NCBI GenBank assembly: GCA_036852015.1 | Contig: JAANDG010000058.1 | Coordinates: forward strand, 124,001-188,000 | Direction of reading: 5' to 3' | Source: Pelodera strongyloides | Taxonomy: Eukaryota; Nematoda; Chromadorea; Rhabditida; Rhabditidae | DNA length: 64,000 nucleotides | In this document: positions 60,801-64,000 of the stretch, in pieces | Position numbering within the stretch: position 1 is the first letter of the stretch | How the letters are laid out: the number at the start of each line of letters is the position of its first letter | The notes under the pieces: model-generated | Database searches by the model: none | Seen by the model: the letters and a program-made list of their open reading frames with translations, nothing else | Told to the model about the DNA's origin: nothing | Made by a program: the position numbers and the translations under genes

Positions 60801-61844
60801 AGAACACGACGCATCTTTTTGTGTATGCTAAATCCACGCAAACATGCTGGTAGAGACCAAACGACAAATCAAAGAGTTGATCACAAAGGTACGCGTTTTG
60901 ACTTGTCTAGAATACCGCACATCTTACAAGTCATCGATGAGCCTCGTTTTTCCCTTGTTAGCTCTGCGACGTAGGATTACAGCAAGAAACGGACAACCTA
61001 CCTCCACTTGGATTCTCTCTCCTGCTCATCGAGTTCCGGATTCTCCAGCTCATCCAGGTTGATTTTCGGTCGATTCCACTGTTCCGACGTGGATGCACCC
61101 GGAGAAGGACTACGTTGTCGAACACGTTTCGCTTCCTGGATTTCACACTAATAGAGTTCCAATGAAATTCGCATCGTAGGTTTACGATTACGAGTGTGAA
61201 TGTGCCACCACCCATATTACACAATAAAATGCAGCAAACTGTAAATAAATTAGAGAGCACACCGACGCGAATAGCTGGCCAATCATCGGGCTATCAGATC
61301 ATAACCCGATGATTGGCTCTCGATGAGGTACTCGTATGTAAATGGCGTACTTGACTGATATTGCACCTTGTATCTATATTGTATTTGTGAATGCTGGGCT
61401 AGGTATAAATGTAAATAAAGTAGTAAAATCGATACCTGCTCCCGTCTAGCCGCTTCCTCTGCCTCCTCCTCTTTGACTTTCTTCGCCTTCGGAAGTTCTG
61501 CCATATCCACATCGTCAGTCTCCATTAGTTGCTCATGTCTGATTCGTTCCAGTTTCAGTTTCAACATTTTCTGATGCAATTCACGGAGTCTGGTCCTGAA
61601 ATGAAACACCTACAGTTAGGTAACCCTGAGGCCGAATACGGTAGACATTAGGCGAAGGTTACTAATGTACTTCAGGGGCGGCGGCCCGGGGGCAGTCCAT
61701 GCGGCTCACTACTCACTTTGCGACGTAAACATCCAGATGCTTGAGCAAGTTCTCCCAGTAATCGATATCGGTTGTCGCACCAGCATTTCGTATCCGTGAC
61801 GTCACTTGTGTTTTCAGAGTTTCGAGCTCGGTGAGGTTCTTGCC
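57844..61844 (-). CDS. CACTIN: Cactin, C-terminal half
   Basis: Ten phase-matched exons: 61717-61844, 61436-61595, 61002-61135, 60603-60708, 59973-60050, 59685-59774, 59276-59422, 58716-58865 and 57844-57933 (stop TAG) plus unknown 5' exons. The 360 visible residues run through the cactin mid region (TDIDYWENLLKHLDVYVAK, TRLRELHQKMLKLKLERIR), an acidic/Lys linker and the strongly conserved C-terminal domain: KHLWSDKYRPRKPRYLNRV, GFDWNKYNQTHYDMDNPPPK, IVQGYKFNIFYPDLLD, APYEDIAFKIVNREWD and NGVFQLWFQFKKYRYRR. Cactin is a nuclear, spliceosome-associated protein needed for efficient splicing and development. The expected Arg/Ser-rich N-terminal half (about 350-400 residues) is not found before the plus-strand gene at 62958. 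Nine exons are listed; the tenth, upstream one is inferred. Confidence 0.92.
58098..58545. repeat. 22-bp minisatellite in cactin intron
   Basis: About 20 copies of a 22-bp unit (AGATCCACCAGACCACCCAAGT and variants with GATACACC or GAGACACC), ending in two longer diverged units near 58450-58520. It is open in all three minus frames (Trp/Leu/Gly-rich) because the unit lacks stops there; the repeat lies in the last cactin intron, so these frames are not genes. Confidence 0.95.
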
Positions 61845-62957
61845 CTAAAAATTCAATAAGAGATATACCGTATTAAATACTTCAATCACTCAAAGTGGCC
61901 ATCTGCAGTCATCCTCCGTAACACTAACTACTAACCCACGCAATCAGCTCAACGTTCTACCCGGTTGCGAAAAAAATATATTTAAACGTAAATATTATAC
62001 ATCTCAGAAACCATATCCTACATTATTTAACATACGGACATTTCTATGTAAGTATACACGCAATACCACAAATAAAAATATAATAATGTATTTACTATCA
62101 CGCTCTCGCAACGCAATGTTTCACATAAAATTCTCAGTATTACAGTACTTTCTAGAGTGGGGTCAAAACGGGTTGAGCGGTGAACCGCTCACAAAGAGGC
62201 GAGTCAGTGAGTTGAACCGCCCTTTTGTGAAACCGCGGTTTCGGGTTGACCCTGACCGGTCTTGGGAAAAAGAGGCGACTCCGGGTCAGAGCCGAAAATC
62301 AAAAAGAAAAACCGACGGGTTACATATGTTAACTTAAACTTCTCTATAATATTTAGTATGTTCTATACGAGAATAATTACCCTCTACCGTTTACAACTAT
62401 ATTTAATTACATTTACTTGACGGAAGATCCGTAAACTGGAAATGATTCACGTGAGTCACTCACCCCGGGTTGGCTCATGAGTCACTCTCTTGTTGAATCG
62501 CCTAGGCGGTTCACGTGTGACCCGGGTTGACCCGTGAACCGCGCGTGATGAGTCACTCATGTGAATCGCTCAACCCGTTGTGGCCCCACTCTAGTACTTT
62601 CCATGTACTCCTCTCGTTCTCTCATTTATCGCAGGTTTAGAATATGAACGCACGAATATGAATACGGAAAACATGACGTATATCAGAAATTTACATGAGA
62701 AACATCATGCAAATTTGATTCCAAGAAGTGATACAGAACAAGCGAGGACTATCCAAGTAGACGAACATCGGTAACACTTCAGTTCCTCCTTGACGTGAGC
62801 TTGCATTCAATTTACACCCGCGGTACAGTCAAGTAAATTTCGACAATGTGCGCACTCCGCGCTCCCGACCACATTACTCCAGCAGAAAAAGGAATGCTTG
62901 ATCCATTCTATGGTGTTACTTCCTATATACGATAAACAAATCTCTTTCAGGTAAAAA
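61845..62957. other. Region holding a MITE, cactin 5' half expected but not seen
   Basis: No minus-strand exon matching the cactin N terminus is visible. The stretch contains the hAT-like MITE at 62153-62593 and the presumed upstream region of the plus-strand gene at 62958. Confidence 0.5.
62153..62593. mobile_element. 441-bp hAT-like MITE with 8-bp target duplication
   Basis: The ends are inverted repeats of about 27 bp (TAGAGTGGGG then CAACGGGTTGAGCG, two mismatches). The flanks carry an exact 8-bp direct duplication GTACTTTC at 62145-62152 and 62594-62601. An 8-bp duplication and a TAGAGTG-type terminus fit the hAT superfamily. The interior is repetitive (several GAACCGC and GGTTGACCC motifs in both orientations) with no transposase, so it is non-autonomous. 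Confidence 0.9.
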
Positions 62958-64000
62958 ATGAGTGATATAGAGGAAAAGGCAATCGACGAATTCTTGCAAA
63001 AGCAAGAGGACGAGAGTCTGAAGAGGAAGCAAGCCGTCACCGAAGGACTTTTGAAAGTATTTCATTTTTTATTGTTACATCCTAACAGCATCAGTAAATT
63101 AGTTAGAGCTACAGAAGGCGTTATTATACCACACACTGAACAGTAATACTGCCTCACAATAGAACTAAAAAGCAACAGCAGAACACAACAAAGGTGGTTA
63201 TTTGCCTAAAAGACAAAAGTCCTAACGACCTAACGTACATCCTCATTCAGGATGTCGACGGCGAGAACAATAATGAAGTCGAAGATGACGACGTAGAGTC
63301 TGACGACACAGAGGATGAAGAGGAGGATGAACTCCTTTACATTGAACAACACATCGGAATGCCAAACGTGATGGATGAGAACGATGAGGTTAATGCGGCT
63401 GAAGAAGAGGAAGAGCAAGAAGACGAAGAAGAAGACGAGGTTAATACCGCTGAACAAGAGGAGGAGCAAGAAGACGAAGAAGAAGACGAGGGAGAACCAG
63501 CAATGGTCAAAGAGGTAACAGTTCACCACTCTGATTCCCTCGGGGAAATTTTCCCTGGGGACAAAGAATAGCATTCGAATGTGAAACACGCAGAGAAAGA
63601 GAGGAATGGAGTCGTGAATATGGCCTTAGGAATGGAGTCGTGAATCTGGCCTTACTGTTAGAGGCCTATTTCTAGACCACGGCTCTTAACGAACATTTTC
63701 GAATTCAATTGCTGACTTACTTGCAGTCAGTAATAAATAATTAAATTCGTGTGATGAAGCCTCCTTTTTTGGGATACAGACTATCCGAGTAAAACATGAT
63801 AAATTTCCAGGTTCGCATCGAAAACGATGTCCCCGTTTATCAAGACAATCATCTCCTCATGGACGAGAGGAACTTCTTCAAGTGTGTGGTGCGCCTTTGA
63901 ACAGTGTATGCACGACACGCGAGTTAGGAGTACACAGTCTTGTTTAGTGAACAATCTCCTATTCAGATCTACGAACGCGTTGACGATGGCAAAGGGCCGG
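62958..64000 (+). CDS. Acidic protein of unknown function, 5' part
   Basis: Not recognised; it runs off the window. Exon 1 is 62958-63056, with ATG 8 bases after CTCTTTCAG (likely trans-splice site), and reads MSDIEEKAIDEFLQKQEDES. Exon 2, 63251-63514, is extremely acidic (Asp/Glu about two thirds), with a duplicated block QEDEEEDEVNTAEQEEEQ, and the stretch LLYIEQHIGMPNVMDENDE. Exon 3, from 63811, reads VRIENDVPVYQDNHLLMDER then NFFK; a donor near 63888 leads to an exon at 63967-64000 (IYERVDDGKGP). All introns appear phase 0. Long Asp/Glu tracts are common in histone chaperones and nucleolar proteins, but no family is assigned. It diverges from cactin. Confidence 0.6.
63515..63650. repeat. 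Diverged copy of the 35.25-kb element
   Basis: It shares TTC(A)CCACT...GATTCCCTC.GGGGAA at the left and two direct copies of GGAATGGAGTCGTGAAT.TGGCC at the right with the element at 35243-35348. It lies in an intron of the acidic-protein gene. Confidence 0.5.

Overview
The window reads as nuclear DNA of a nematode. Evidence: a classic nematode cuticle-collagen gene (45462-47289); compact genes with many short GT..AG introns; and splice-acceptor-like TTTCAG or TTTAG placed directly before several start codons, as expected for spliced-leader trans-splicing. The species cannot be named from sequence alone; the high intron density, even in the collagen, is a clue only. Exon models were assembled by eye from splice signals, reading frame and phase agreement between neighbouring exons, so boundaries may be off by a few bases.

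Layout. 1-9.7 kb: no gene recognised; GA/CT and TG/CA microsatellites, GC-rich repeat debris and one tRNA-like sequence. 9.7-12.3 kb (-): a 516-aa disordered, coiled, basic-tailed protein in six exons. 15.2-17.7 kb (-): a basic, low-complexity protein. 18.5-26.8 kb (-): about 22 exons for a secreted Ser/Thr/Pro-rich protein of about 1300 aa, nearly all exons phase 0. 29.2-33.6 kb (-): a Lys/Arg/Ser-rich protein with an unresolved 5' end. 35.4-37.9 kb (-): a BTB/POZ-like protein with a Cys/His-rich tail. 39.0-41.9 kb (-): a REXO4-like exonuclease paralogue that has lost catalytic residues. 42.8-44.7 kb (-): REXO4 with intact motifs. 45.5-47.3 kb (+): the cuticle collagen. 47.8-48.2 kb (-): a small two-exon gene. 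48.7-52.1 kb (-): NDUFAF5, complete. 52.9-57.0 kb (-): ALG3, nearly complete. 57.8-61.8 kb (-): the C-terminal half of cactin. 63.0-64.0 kb (+): the 5' part of an acidic protein.

The identified genes belong to different processes: rRNA/RNA processing (REXO4), complex I assembly (NDUFAF5), N-glycan precursor synthesis (ALG3), splicing-associated cactin, and extracellular matrix (collagen and possibly the large secreted protein). Their long same-strand run with gaps of about 0.5-1 kb is compatible with nematode operons, but this is not proven. The gaps hold several mobile-element remnants: a 441-bp hAT-like MITE with 8-bp target duplication, a 342-bp GC-rich inverted-repeat element, an 83-bp-arm hairpin, smaller foldbacks and tRNA-derived SINE-like pieces.

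The most interesting items are the large uncharacterised secreted protein with phase-0 exon modules and internal repeats, and the degenerate REXO4 paralogue next to the intact one.
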